Assembly (NCBI GenBank): GCA_016713665.1
Contig: JADJOR010000009.1
Span: 186,001-250,000, forward strand
Length of the DNA stretch: 64,000 bases
Source: Deltaproteobacteria bacterium
GTDB lineage: Bacteria; Myxococcota_A; UBA9160; UBA4427
Reading direction: 5' to 3'
In this document: positions 32,344 through 40,758 of the stretch, piece by piece
Numbering within the stretch: position 1 is the stretch's first letter
Layout: each line of letters starts with the position of its first letter
Program-made: the position numbers and the translations under genes
Notes under the pieces: generated by a model
What the model saw: the letters and a program-made list of their open reading frames with translations, nothing else
Database searches by the model: none
What the model was told of the DNA's origin: nothing

Positions 32344-33317
32344 CGTGAAGCTCCCTCCGTCGACGCCCCGGCGCCGTAGAATTGTCGAAACCAGCGTCGG
32401 AACGCGGCGACGTCGCCGTCACCGCTGGCCAGCAGCGGGTGCTCGAGGAACCGTTTGTGGTTCCAGACCTGGAAGTCGAGGTAGTGGTCGTTCATGTAGT
32501 AGTCCCAGTAGGCCTCGACCTCCCGCTCGGTCGCGGGATCCGAACGCTCGACGTAGTAGGTATGGCCGACCTCGACCTTCTCGTCGCCGAGCGGCGTCAG
32601 CGAGTTGACCGAGACGCCCTTCATCTTGCCGGAGAGGCGGGTGACCTGGAGGCCCGGCCCGTAGAGGAAGGACTCGATCTCGGTCCTGCCGCCAACGCCA
32701 GCCTGCTCGGTGTTGTCGCGGACGAGATCGACGTGCAGGCGCACCGTCGGCGAGTCCGGGCCGCCGACCGGTCCCCAGACGACCTTCTGGATGTCCATCT
32801 GATGGAGCGCCCGGAAATGGGCCACGTCGACGATGTTCTCGTAGATCTCCTGGACGTGGGAGTCGAGCTCCCAGCGCATGCGCTTGTACTGCCGGTAGCG
32901 TGGATCCGAGGTCTCGGGGATCTCGGCGACCTCGAAGGACGGCGGCCTGGCCTCCGCGTGATGCCAGAGCATCACGTAGCCGTTCTGCTCCCGCGTCGGA
33001 AAGGTCGCGATCTCCGCGCGCGGGGGGATCTTCTTCGCGTACGGGATCGCGACGCATTGCCCCGTCGTCCCGTCCCAGCGCCAGCCGTGGAACGGGCAGA
33101 CGACCGTATCGCCCTCGACCTTGCCGCCGTGGCCGAGATGGGCGCCGAGATGGGGACAGTAGGCGTCGGTGATCCGGACGGCGCCGTCCTCGCCGCGATA
33201 GGCGGCGTAGGCGCGGCCGAGGATCGAGAGCGGCTTGACCTCGCCGACGCCGATCTCGTCGGAGTAGAGGGCCTTGTACCAGCCATTGGGAACGGTCGGC
33301 AGCGGGATGCGTTTCAT
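32340..33317 (-). CDS. Rieske non-heme iron oxygenase, KshA-like
   Basis: 325 residues. The Rieske [2Fe-2S] cluster ligands are C54, H56 (CPHLGAH) and C74, H77 (CPFHGWR). The catalytic iron site shows N161, D164, H167 and H172 in ENIVDVAHFRALH, as in oxygenase subunits of 3-ketosteroid 9-alpha-hydroxylase and related enzymes. Length matches that single-subunit group. Substrate likely a steroid or other polycyclic or aromatic compound, but this is inference. A ferredoxin reductase partner is not in the window. Confidence 0.9.
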   Translation of the reverse strand: MKRIPLPTVPNGWYKALYSDEIGVGEVKPLSILGRAYAAYRGEDGAVRITDAYCPHLGAHLGHGGKVEGDTVVCPFHGWRWDGTTGQCVAIPYAKKIPPRAEIATFPTREQNGYVMLWHHAEARPPSFEVAEIPETSDPRYRQYKRMRWELDSHVQEIYENIVDVAHFRALHQMDIQKVVWGPVGGPDSPTVRLHVDLVRDNTEQAGVGGRTEIESFLYGPGLQVTRLSGKMKGVSVNSLTPLGDEKVEVGHTYYVERSDPATEREVEAYWDYYMNDHYLDFQVWNHKRFLEHPLLASGDGDVAAFRRWFRQFYGAGASTEGASR

Positions 33318-33379
33318 GGGCGGATTCCTCGTTGCGAGACGCTACCCGAAATTCCGGCGCGTCTGTGCCCGCCCGGAGC

Positions 33380-33637
33380 CTACTCGCCCGCCCCCTTCGT
33401 CTTGAGCTCCCGGGCGTGCTCGCTCATGAAGGCCCGGATCTCGGCCTCCATGCCGAGGATCCGCTCCCACTCCTCCTTGTAGAAGGTCACGGGGAAGCGG
33501 CGGATGCCGTAGAGCGACACACCGCCCTTCTCGCTGACCTGGAGCCGGAGCCCCCGGCGCCCCTGGTTCTTCAGCGCTTCGTTCTCGGCACGCAGCCGCT
33601 CGAGCTCGCGGCGAAGCTCCTCGTCCTGGTCGGCCAT
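33380..33637 (-). CDS. Small conserved-looking coiled-coil protein
   Basis: 85 residues. The first 30 (DEELRRELERLRAENEALKN) form a leucine-zipper-like coiled coil, followed by a compact region with LQVSEKGGVSLYGIRRFPVT and an amphipathic C-terminal helix. ATG 33637 has a near-perfect AGGAGG eight nt upstream, which supports real expression. I recognise the pattern from small uncharacterised proteins but know no function. Confidence 0.65.
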   Translation of the reverse strand: MADQDEELRRELERLRAENEALKNQGRRGLRLQVSEKGGVSLYGIRRFPVTFYKEEWERILGMEAEIRAFMSEHARELKTKGAGE

Positions 33638-33841
33638 CGTTTCCTCCTGCTCTTTCGGGTCGGGCCGGCTCGGCGGGTCCGGGCCTCGGCTTCGGTCGGC
33701 CGACGATAGCGCCCGAGCGGTTTGCCGGGCCGGCTCGTGGCTGCCAATCTGCCCGTGCGCGCCGTGTCGCCGGTCGGCGCAAACGGCGGCGCGCGCGTAG
33801 AAGTCGAGGCCGGCGGCAAAGACGGCGCGGGGGCTCTGGGC

Positions 33842-34321
33842 ATGGCGAAGTTCGAGCTCGAGCCGATCGGGCGCGTCGAGGCGCGGCGCAGCGAGGCGAT
33901 CGACGACGACTGGGGCGGGAGCGAATCCGCGATCGTCCTCGACGCGCGCTTCGAGCCCGACGCGCTGGCGGGGCTCGAGGACTTCTCCCACGTCGAGGTC
34001 CTCTTCGTCTTCGATCGCGTCGATCCGGCGAAGATCGCCTCCGGCGCGCGCCACCCGCGCAACAACCCCGACTGGCCCGCCGTCGGCATCTTCGCGCAAC
34101 GCGGCAAGAACCGGCCGAATCGGCTCGGCAGCACGATCTGCCGGATCGTGCGGCGCGAGGGGCGCCGCCTCGTCGTGGCGGAGCTCGACGCGATCGACGG
34201 GACGCCCGTGGTCGACCTCAAACCGGTGATGCGGGAGTTCCTGCCTCGGACGGCGGTCCGGCAGCCGGGGTGGGTCGGGGAGCTGATGCGGGACTACTGG
34301 CGGCGGTCCGACGCGGGCTGA
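33842..34321 (+). CDS. trmO: TrmO/YaeB family tRNA methyltransferase
   Basis: 159 residues. EPIGRVEARR opens the small beta-barrel fold, VEVLFVFDRV and RHPRNNPDWPAVGIFAQRGKNRPNRLG carry the family signature, and LDAIDGTPVVDLKP closes the core. TrmO methylates the N6 position of threonylcarbamoyladenosine at tRNA position 37 using SAM. It is at the short end for the family, lacking the C-terminal extension of E. coli TrmO. ATG 33842 is chosen by homology; no strong Shine-Dalgarno precedes it. Confidence 0.8.
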   Translation: MAKFELEPIGRVEARRSEAIDDDWGGSESAIVLDARFEPDALAGLEDFSHVEVLFVFDRVDPAKIASGARHPRNNPDWPAVGIFAQRGKNRPNRLGSTICRIVRREGRRLVVAELDAIDGTPVVDLKPVMREFLPRTAVRQPGWVGELMRDYWRRSDAG

Positions 34322-34386
34322 GGCCATCCCCTGATCTTCTCGGGCTTCATGGACTGGGCGCCACGCGCGCGGACCCGGGCGGCCCG

Positions 34387-34419
34387 CTTCTGCTCGGCTT
34401 CTGCTCGGCTCCGGCTCGG
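34387..34419. repeat. 11-bp tandem repeat, 3 units
   Basis: CTTCTGCTCGG occurs twice in a row (34387-34408) and is followed by the diverged copy CTCCGGCTCGG. It lies in the 217-bp gap between trmO and the PEP-CTERM gene; the rest of that gap shows nothing I can name. Confidence 0.7.
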
Positions 34420-34538
34420 ATCGACTCCGGCGAGGGCCGACTCCGTCTCGAGCTGTAGGTCCACGCGCGAACCGTCCGTCACGCAATTCTCGCCACATCC
34501 GCTCGCCCCGAGCGACCCAATCCTGCAGGAGAACGCGC

Positions 34539-35384
34539 ATGCATTGCCAGGCCCCGACCGCCGTTCGACGAACTCCGAGCTTCCCGCACTCCGGGGGAAC
34601 GATTCGAGCTCGAATCGGACTCGCCGCCGGGAGGCTCCTGCGGCTTGCTCCGGTGCTCGGCCTGCTGGCCGCGCCGCTCGCGGCCCGGGCGACGATCCTG
34701 ACCTTCGACGAGTCCCGCAACGGCAACGCGGTCGAGCCGACCGGGAGCGGCTCGCAGCTCGGGAGCGACTACGGGGACAACGTGACGGCTGCGTCGATGG
34801 CGGTGCTGGGCGGCGTCTATACCTACGGCGAAGCGGGCGAGGGGTTCACGCCAGACGTATCCGTCGACATCCGTTCTTCGCTCGATTCGACGACGGATCC
34901 CGGCGTCCGGCTCTGGCAGCGCGGCTACGGCGACCTCGTCAACGTCGTCTTCTCCGAGGGACCGGGGACCGCCGGCGCGCCGCTGCTCTTCGTCCGCCTC
35001 ACGGCCGCCCCTGGATTCGTCGTCGATCTCCATGACTTCGACCTCGCCCATTCCAGTCCCGTCGCGACGACGATCGCCGGCGTCAGCGTCCTCGACGGCG
35101 AAACGACGCTCTTCAGCGCCGCCAACGTGCTGGTCGCCGGATCGACGTCGACGCCCGGACGGACGACGTTCTCCTTTCCGATGCCGCTCTCCGCCGTCGA
35201 GCTGCTGGTGCGGATCGACGTGTCGAACCTGTCCCCCGGCGCCCAGGACAACATCGGCCTCGACAATCTGCGCTTCGGCCAGACGCCGCCTGGCGTCGTC
35301 CCCGAGCCGGGCACGGCCCTGCTGATCTTCCTCGGGCTGGCGGGCCTCGCGGCGCGTCGGCTGGGGGACGTGTCGGGTCCCTGA
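34539..35384 (+). CDS. PEP-CTERM-anchored exported protein
   Basis: 281 residues. A long N-terminal signal (hydrophobic core LLRLAPVLGLLAAPLAARA) precedes a beta-rich domain of about 200 residues beginning TILTFDESRNGNAVEPTG, which resembles choice-of-anchor domains. The C-terminus VPEPGTALLIFLGLAGLAARR is a canonical PEP-CTERM signal: the PEP motif, a helix and an Arg cluster, cut by an exosortase. CAGGAGAA precedes ATG 34539. No exosortase is in the window. Likely surface-anchored or released into the matrix. Confidence 0.87.
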   Translation: MHCQAPTAVRRTPSFPHSGGTIRARIGLAAGRLLRLAPVLGLLAAPLAARATILTFDESRNGNAVEPTGSGSQLGSDYGDNVTAASMAVLGGVYTYGEAGEGFTPDVSVDIRSSLDSTTDPGVRLWQRGYGDLVNVVFSEGPGTAGAPLLFVRLTAAPGFVVDLHDFDLAHSSPVATTIAGVSVLDGETTLFSAANVLVAGSTSTPGRTTFSFPMPLSAVELLVRIDVSNLSPGAQDNIGLDNLRFGQTPPGVVPEPGTALLIFLGLAGLAARRLGDVSGP

Positions 35385-35395
35385 ATCCCGACGAT

Positions 35396-35425
35396 CCCGA
35401 CCCGAGTCGGGCCCGCTCGTGCGGG
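35396..35425. terminator. Tandem hairpins after the PEP-CTERM gene
   Basis: CCCGAC with GTCGGG (4-nt loop) at 35396-35411 is followed at once by CCCGC with GCGGG (4-nt loop) at 35412-35425. The pair starts 11 bp after the PEP-CTERM stop. A T-run is absent, so this is only a possible terminator. Confidence 0.45.
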
Positions 35426-35482
35426 TCGCTCGACGGACTCCCGCGGGCGCCGGGAAGTTTCGTCGGACCGGGCTGGCAGATC

Positions 35483-35536
35483 CCGACAAAACACCGATTC
35501 CCAAGCCACGACGAGCCGTTGAGCGTGTTTTGTCGG
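35483..35536. repeat. 12-bp perfect inverted repeat with 30-nt loop
   Basis: CCGACAAAACAC at 35483-35494 is exactly complementary to GTGTTTTGTCGG at 35525-35536. The AT-rich core is unusual for this GC-rich sequence. It lies about 90 bp before the membrane hydrolase gene and after the tandem hairpins. It could be an operator, an RNA hairpin or the ends of a tiny mobile element remnant. Confidence 0.7.
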
Positions 35537-35623
35537 CCGACAGAACTCGCGTCGAGCACCTCCTCCGCCCGCCCCGCCCGGATCCGGTAGTCTCCGACGA
35601 CGCATCGAGCCGAGGGGGGCCGC

Positions 35624-37144
35624 GTGTTCGAGCTGCGCAGCGGATGGGCCTGGTCGTGGATCGCGATCGGCGCTGGCCTGCTCTGGCTGTTCCGGGCCGG
35701 GGCGATCGGGCTGCCGGTCGGGGTCCCCGTCGTTGCGGTCGGCGTGATCCTGCTGAGCGGCGGGGTGAGCCTGCTGCTCTGGCCCGGGGATCGGCGGGCG
35801 ACGGAGTGGACGGCGCTCGTCGGGCTGGTCGGGGGCCTCCTTGGCCTGCTCACGGCGCTGCTCGCGGGCTCCCTCGCGGCGCTCGGACTCGGCGCGAGCG
35901 CGATCGCCGCGGCCTGGGCGGCGGGCCGCATCGCCCTCGACCTCGAGCCGCGCCCTGCGGACGTCCCCGAGCCCGAGCCGTCGCTCGCCCTCTCGGCGAA
36001 GGTCGCCCTCGACGACGTGCTGCTCGGCTACGAGCTCGCCATCCGCGGGCGCATGTTCACCGGCCGCGAGGTCGACCGCGTGATCGAAGAGGTCGACGAC
36101 TGCCGCGCGCTCTTCGAGCGCCAGGGCTTCCTCGATCGCCCCGAGACCTATCATCAAGCGCCCCCGCCCCTCGTCTCGCCGCGGACCGAGACGCGCCGCA
36201 TCGCCGGCCACGCCGTCGAGGTCCTGCGCTTCGAGAGCGGCTATGCGCCGCGCGAGGGCGAGCCCGGTCGCGCGCGCTGGCTCGCGAATCCCGGCTGTCG
36301 GGACGCCTTCGCCTACGTGCTGCGCGGCGGAAACGTGCTGCGCGGCGGAAACGTGCCGCACAGCGGCGAAGCCGGCCGCCCCTGGCTCGTCTGTACCAAC
36401 GGCTATCGCATGGGCTACGCGGCGATCGACGTGCGCGTCTTCGAGCGCTTCGCGACGCAGCTCGGCGTGAACGTGCTGATCCCGGTCCTCCCGCTCCATG
36501 GCCCGCGTCGGAAGAGCGTCCACTCGGGCACCGGCTTCCTCGGCCTCGACGTGATCGACACGCTCCACGCCGAGGCGCAGGCCGTCTGGGACATCCGCCG
36601 CCTGCTCGGCTGGATCCGGACGCAGGAGCCGAAGGCCGTCGGCGCCTTCGGCCTCTCGCTCGGGGGCTACACGACGGCGCTCTACTCGAGCCTCGAGGAC
36701 GGGCTCGACTGCGTGGTGCTCGGGATTCCGCTCGCGGACGTGACGCGGCTGCTGGTGCGGCATGCGGTGCCCGAGCAGCTGCAGCTCGCGCTGCAGCGGG
36801 GCTATTCGCTCGAGCGCGTGCGCGAGGTCCTGCGCGTCGTCTCGCCGCTCGCGATCGCGCCAAGGGCGCCCGCGGCGGGGCGGCTGATGTTCGGCGCCGT
36901 CGCGGACCGGCTGGTCACTCCGGATCAGGTGCGCGATCTCTGGCGTCATTGGGGCGAGCCCGAGATCGTGTGGTATCAGGGGGGACACGTGACGTTTCGC
37001 GTCGAGCGCGCGGTCTTCGCGGCCATCGATCGAAAGCTCGAGGCGAGCGGGCTCGTCGGCCGCGACATCCGAGCACGGGGACAGCGAGCAGGACCCGTCG
37101 CGGCGACGCCCGGGCCGCCCGGACGGGAGGAGCGACCGGCATGA
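35624..37144 (+). CDS. Membrane alpha/beta hydrolase
   Basis: 506 residues. Three to four hydrophobic helices occupy the first 110 residues (WIAIGAGLLWLF, VVAVGVILLSGGVSLLLW, LVGGLLGLLTALLAGSL). The C-terminal half is an alpha/beta hydrolase: NVLIPVLPLHGPR, the nucleophile elbow GLSLGGY, and a His in WYQGGHVTF. An in-frame tandem repeat of 18 bp gives VLRGGN twice at about residues 232-243. GTG 35624 is used; the frame is closed shortly upstream. The stop overlaps the start of the next gene by 4 nt (ATGA), implying joint translation with the oxidoreductase. Confidence 0.82.
   Translation: MFELRSGWAWSWIAIGAGLLWLFRAGAIGLPVGVPVVAVGVILLSGGVSLLLWPGDRRATEWTALVGLVGGLLGLLTALLAGSLAALGLGASAIAAAWAAGRIALDLEPRPADVPEPEPSLALSAKVALDDVLLGYELAIRGRMFTGREVDRVIEEVDDCRALFERQGFLDRPETYHQAPPPLVSPRTETRRIAGHAVEVLRFESGYAPREGEPGRARWLANPGCRDAFAYVLRGGNVLRGGNVPHSGEAGRPWLVCTNGYRMGYAAIDVRVFERFATQLGVNVLIPVLPLHGPRRKSVHSGTGFLGLDVIDTLHAEAQAVWDIRRLLGWIRTQEPKAVGAFGLSLGGYTTALYSSLEDGLDCVVLGIPLADVTRLLVRHAVPEQLQLALQRGYSLERVREVLRVVSPLAIAPRAPAAGRLMFGAVADRLVTPDQVRDLWRHWGEPEIVWYQGGHVTFRVERAVFAAIDRKLEASGLVGRDIRARGQRAGPVAATPGPPGREERPA
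36317..36370 (+). repeat. 18-bp tandem repeat inside the hydrolase gene
   Basis: GTGCTGCGCGGCGGAAAC occurs twice in a row (36317-36334 and 36335-36352), with a diverged third copy to 36370. The unit is a multiple of three, so the frame is kept and the protein gains VLRGGN repeats. Confidence 0.85.
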
Positions 37145-40100
37145 AGCAGCCGAAGGACTACGCCCTCGACGATCGCTACACGGCCGACGAGGGCCGCGTC
37201 TTCCTGACCGGCATCCAGGCCCTCGCGCGGCTGCCCCTCGAGCAGCTGCGCGTCGATCGACGTAACGGACTGAATACGGCCGCCTTCGTCTCCGGTTATC
37301 CCGGCTCGCCGCTCGGCGGCTACGACCGCGCGGTCGCCGGGGCCGCGAAGCTCGCGCCGGAGCTCCCGATCGTGTGCCGGCCGGCGATGAACGAGGAGTT
37401 CGCGGCGAGCGCCGTGATGGGCTCGCAGCTCGCCGCCGCCCAGCCCGATTGCCGCTACGACGGCATCGTCGGGCTCTGGTACGGCAAGGCGCCCGGAGTC
37501 GATCGCGCGAGCGACGCGCTGCGCCATGCGGTCTACGCCGGGACCTCGATGCACGGCGGCGCCGTCGCCATCGTCGGCGACGATCCGGCGGCGAAGAGCT
37601 CGACGATCCCGTCTTCGTCGGCGGGCGGGCTGACCGACATGCACGTGCCGCTGCTCTACCCCGGCGATCCCGCGGAGGCCCTCGATCTCGGCCGCCACGC
37701 GATCGCCCTCTCGCGGGTCACCGGCCTCTGGGCCGCGCTCAAGATCGTGGCCGACGTCGCCGACGCGACGGCGACCGTCGACCTGCATCCCGAGCGGATC
37801 GTCCCGATCCTGCCCCAATGGGAAGGCCGCCCCTATCTCCACCACGCCGACGGCGGGCTCCTGACCCCGCGCACCCTCGAGATCGAGCGCGAGATCATCG
37901 AGGTCCGCTACGAGCTCGCGCGGCAGTATGCGCGACTGAACCACCTGAACCGCGTCGTCGTCGATCCGCCCGGCGCCTGGATCGGCCTCGTCTCGTCGGG
38001 CATCACCTACCGCGAGGTCCGCGAGGCCCTCGCGCGCCTCGGCCTCGAGAGCGACGCACAGATCGCCGCCTGCGGCATCCGCCTGCTGAAGATGAACATG
38101 CCGATGCCCTTCGAGCCCGAGCTCGTGCGCAACTTCGCCAAGGGGCTCGCCGAGGTCTTCGTGCTGGAAGAAAAGCAGCCCGGCCTCGAGGCGTTGGTCA
38201 AGGAGGCGCTCTATCCCGTCGCCGCGCGGCCGATCGTGGTCGGGCGCTTCGACGAGGCCGGGCGCCATCTCGTGCCGGGCCATGGTGCGCTCGACGCGGA
38301 TCTCCTGATTCCGGCGCTGCGGCGGCGACTCGAGCCACGGCTCGCCGATCGCCTCGCGCCGCCGCGCCGGAGCGTCGGCCTCTCGGCCGTCGAGCTGCCG
38401 GTCGCGCGCAAGCCTTTCTTCTGCTCGGGCTGTCCCCACAACCGCAGCACGGAGGTCCCGAAGGGTTCGCTGGTCGGCGCCGGCATCGGCTGCCACACGA
38501 TGGCGTTGCTGATGGACAAGAAGCGCGTCGGCGACATCGGCGGCCTCGGCTGCATGGGCAACGAAGGCATCCAGTGGATCGGGATGTCGCCCTTCCTCGA
38601 GCGCGGGCATTTCTTCCAGAACCTCGGCGACGGGACCTACTTCCACTCCGGCCAGCTCGCGATCCAGGCCTCGATCGCCGCGGGCGTGAACGTGACCTAC
38701 AAGCTCCTCTACAACGGCGCCGTCGCGATGACCGGCGGGCAGCATCCGGAGGGCCAGCTTCCGGTCGCGCAGGTGGCGGCCGTGCTCGCGAGCCAGGGCG
38801 TCGCCGAGATCCTGATCACGACCGACGACGTCGAGCGTCATGCGAGGGAGATCCTTCCGCCCGGGACCCTCGTCTGGCATCGGGACCGCCTGATCGAGGC
38901 CCAGGAGCGCCTCGCGCAGGTTCCGGGCACGACCGTCCTGATCCACGACCAGGCCTGTGCCGCCGAGTCCCGCCGCGCCCGCAAGCGCGGCCGGCTCGCG
39001 ACGCCGCGCCAGCGCGTCGTCATCAATCCGCGCCTCTGCGAGGGCTGCGGCGACTGTGGCCGCGTCAGCAATTGCCTGTCGGTCGAGCCGGTGATGACGC
39101 CCTTCGGCCGCAAGACGCGGATCGATCAGACGACCTGCAATCTCGACTACTCCTGCCTCGAGGGCGATTGTCCGTCGTTCATGACGGTGACGCTGCCCGC
39201 GGCGCCGGCCGCGCCGAAGGCGGGAAGCGTCGCAGGGGCGGTCGGAGCGGCGAGCGGTGATGCGAACGCCCCGAAGCGGTCGCGGCGCGCCTTCCCGACT
39301 CCGCCCGAGTCGTTCCCGCCGATCGCGCGCCTCGTTCCCGACGACGAGTTCGCGACCCGCATCACCGGCATCGGCGGGACCGGCGTCGTCACCGTCGCCC
39401 AGGTCCTCGGCACCGCCGCCATGCTCGACGGCTACCACGTCCGTGGCCTCGACCAGATCGGCCTGTCGCAGAAGGCGGGGCCGGTCGTGAGCGACCTGCG
39501 CCTCTCGAAGAACGGTCCGACCGCGACCAACCGGATCGGGGAGGCCCAGGCCGATCTGCTGCTCGCCTTCGATCAGCTCGTCGCGGCCTCGGAGAAGGGG
39601 CTCCTCACGGCGGATCGCGAGCGCACGACGGTCGTCGGCTCGACGAGCGCGACCCCGACCGGTGACATGATCACGCATCCCGAGATCGCGATGCCCGAGG
39701 CCGAGCGCCTGATCAAGCGCATCGCCGAGGCGACCCGCAGCCAGGCCGGCTTCTGGGCCGACGCGGCGGCGACGACCGAGGATCTCTTCGGCTCGACCAC
39801 GACGGCGAACTTCTTCGTGGTCGGCATGGCGGTTCAGGCGGGCTGCCTGCCGATCGACCCTGCGAAGGTCGAGCAGGCGATCCGGCTGAACGGTGTCTCG
39901 GTCGAGCCCAACGTCGCGGCCTTCCGCTGGGGTCGCGCGCAGATCGCCGATGCGGAGGCGGTCGCGCGCGCGCGGCGCGAGGCGAGGGTGGCCGCGCCCT
40001 CCGAGCTCGCCGTGACGGCGACCGTCCGTGCGGTCTCGGCCGCGGCGGCGCGGCGTCTCGAGGCGATCGTCCCGGTGTCTTCGGCGCTGGGGCTCGAGCT

Positions 40101-40737
40101 CGCTCGTTATGCGGCGGAGCTCGAGGCGTGGGGCGGGCTCGGTTCACAGGCGGTCGGGACGTGGCTCTCCGCGCTCGAGCGCGTCGCGGCTCGGGAGCGC
40201 GCGGTCGTACCGGAAGAGGCGGGCGGGCGCGATCGCCTGCTGGCGGCGGTCGGGGCTTCGCTCTTCAAGCTCCTCGCCTACAAGGACGAGTACGAGGTCG
40301 CGCGCCTCATGACCGACGCCGAGGGCACGGCGGCGGCACGCGCGCTCGCGGGCGCCCGCGGCAGGATCGCGTGGCGGCTCCATCCGCCGATCCTGCGCGC
40401 GCTCGGTCTGAAGCACAAGATCGCGATCCCCGCCTGGATGGCGCCCCTCGTCCGGCTCCTCGCATGGCTGCGATTCCTGCGTGGCACACCCTTCGACGTC
40501 TTCGGCCTGGCGGAGGTCCGGCGGCTCGAGCGCACGCTGCCCGGGGAGTACGTCGCCGTGATCGAGCGGATCCTGCCGCGCCTCACGCGCGAAAATCTCG
40601 CCGCCGCGATAGCGTTGGCCGAGCTGCCCGACCGCGTCCGCGGCTACGAGGCGATCAAGCTCTTCCAGATCGCCCGCTACCGCGAAGCCCTGGCGCGCGC
40701 CGAGACGGCGCTCGCGGGGGAGCGGCGGGGCGGCTGA
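37141..40737 (+). CDS. Fused indolepyruvate ferredoxin oxidoreductase
   Basis: 1,198 residues that combine all parts of a 2-oxoacid:ferredoxin oxidoreductase. The N-terminal pyrimidine-binding part reads FVSGYPGSPLGGYD and NEEFAASAVMGSQ; the TPP part has GAGIGCHTMALL and the MGNEGIQWIGM segment. An iron-sulfur region (LCEGCGDCGRVSNC, then CNLDYSCLEGDCPSF) follows, then the gamma domain with GIGGTGVVTVAQVLG, and a C-terminal DUF6537-like part. Such fused enzymes oxidise aryl pyruvates or branched 2-oxoacids to acyl-CoA. GGGAGGAG precedes ATG 37141, which overlaps the upstream stop. Confidence 0.93.
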   Translation: MKQPKDYALDDRYTADEGRVFLTGIQALARLPLEQLRVDRRNGLNTAAFVSGYPGSPLGGYDRAVAGAAKLAPELPIVCRPAMNEEFAASAVMGSQLAAAQPDCRYDGIVGLWYGKAPGVDRASDALRHAVYAGTSMHGGAVAIVGDDPAAKSSTIPSSSAGGLTDMHVPLLYPGDPAEALDLGRHAIALSRVTGLWAALKIVADVADATATVDLHPERIVPILPQWEGRPYLHHADGGLLTPRTLEIEREIIEVRYELARQYARLNHLNRVVVDPPGAWIGLVSSGITYREVREALARLGLESDAQIAACGIRLLKMNMPMPFEPELVRNFAKGLAEVFVLEEKQPGLEALVKEALYPVAARPIVVGRFDEAGRHLVPGHGALDADLLIPALRRRLEPRLADRLAPPRRSVGLSAVELPVARKPFFCSGCPHNRSTEVPKGSLVGAGIGCHTMALLMDKKRVGDIGGLGCMGNEGIQWIGMSPFLERGHFFQNLGDGTYFHSGQLAIQASIAAGVNVTYKLLYNGAVAMTGGQHPEGQLPVAQVAAVLASQGVAEILITTDDVERHAREILPPGTLVWHRDRLIEAQERLAQVPGTTVLIHDQACAAESRRARKRGRLATPRQRVVINPRLCEGCGDCGRVSNCLSVEPVMTPFGRKTRIDQTTCNLDYSCLEGDCPSFMTVTLPAAPAAPKAGSVAGAVGAASGDANAPKRSRRAFPTPPESFPPIARLVPDDEFATRITGIGGTGVVTVAQVLGTAAMLDGYHVRGLDQIGLSQKAGPVVSDLRLSKNGPTATNRIGEAQADLLLAFDQLVAASEKGLLTADRERTTVVGSTSATPTGDMITHPEIAMPEAERLIKRIAEATRSQAGFWADAAATTEDLFGSTTTANFFVVGMAVQAGCLPIDPAKVEQAIRLNGVSVEPNVAAFRWGRAQIADAEAVARARREARVAAPSELAVTATVRAVSAAAARRLEAIVPVSSALGLELARYAAELEAWGGLGSQAVGTWLSALERVAARERAVVPEEAGGRDRLLAAVGASLFKLLAYKDEYEVARLMTDAEGTAAARALAGARGRIAWRLHPPILRALGLKHKIAIPAWMAPLVRLLAWLRFLRGTPFDVFGLAEVRRLERTLPGEYVAVIERILPRLTRENLAAAIALAELPDRVRGYEAIKLFQIARYREALARAETALAGERRGG

Positions 40738-40758
40738 CGGAAAGCGAGAAGCGAGACG

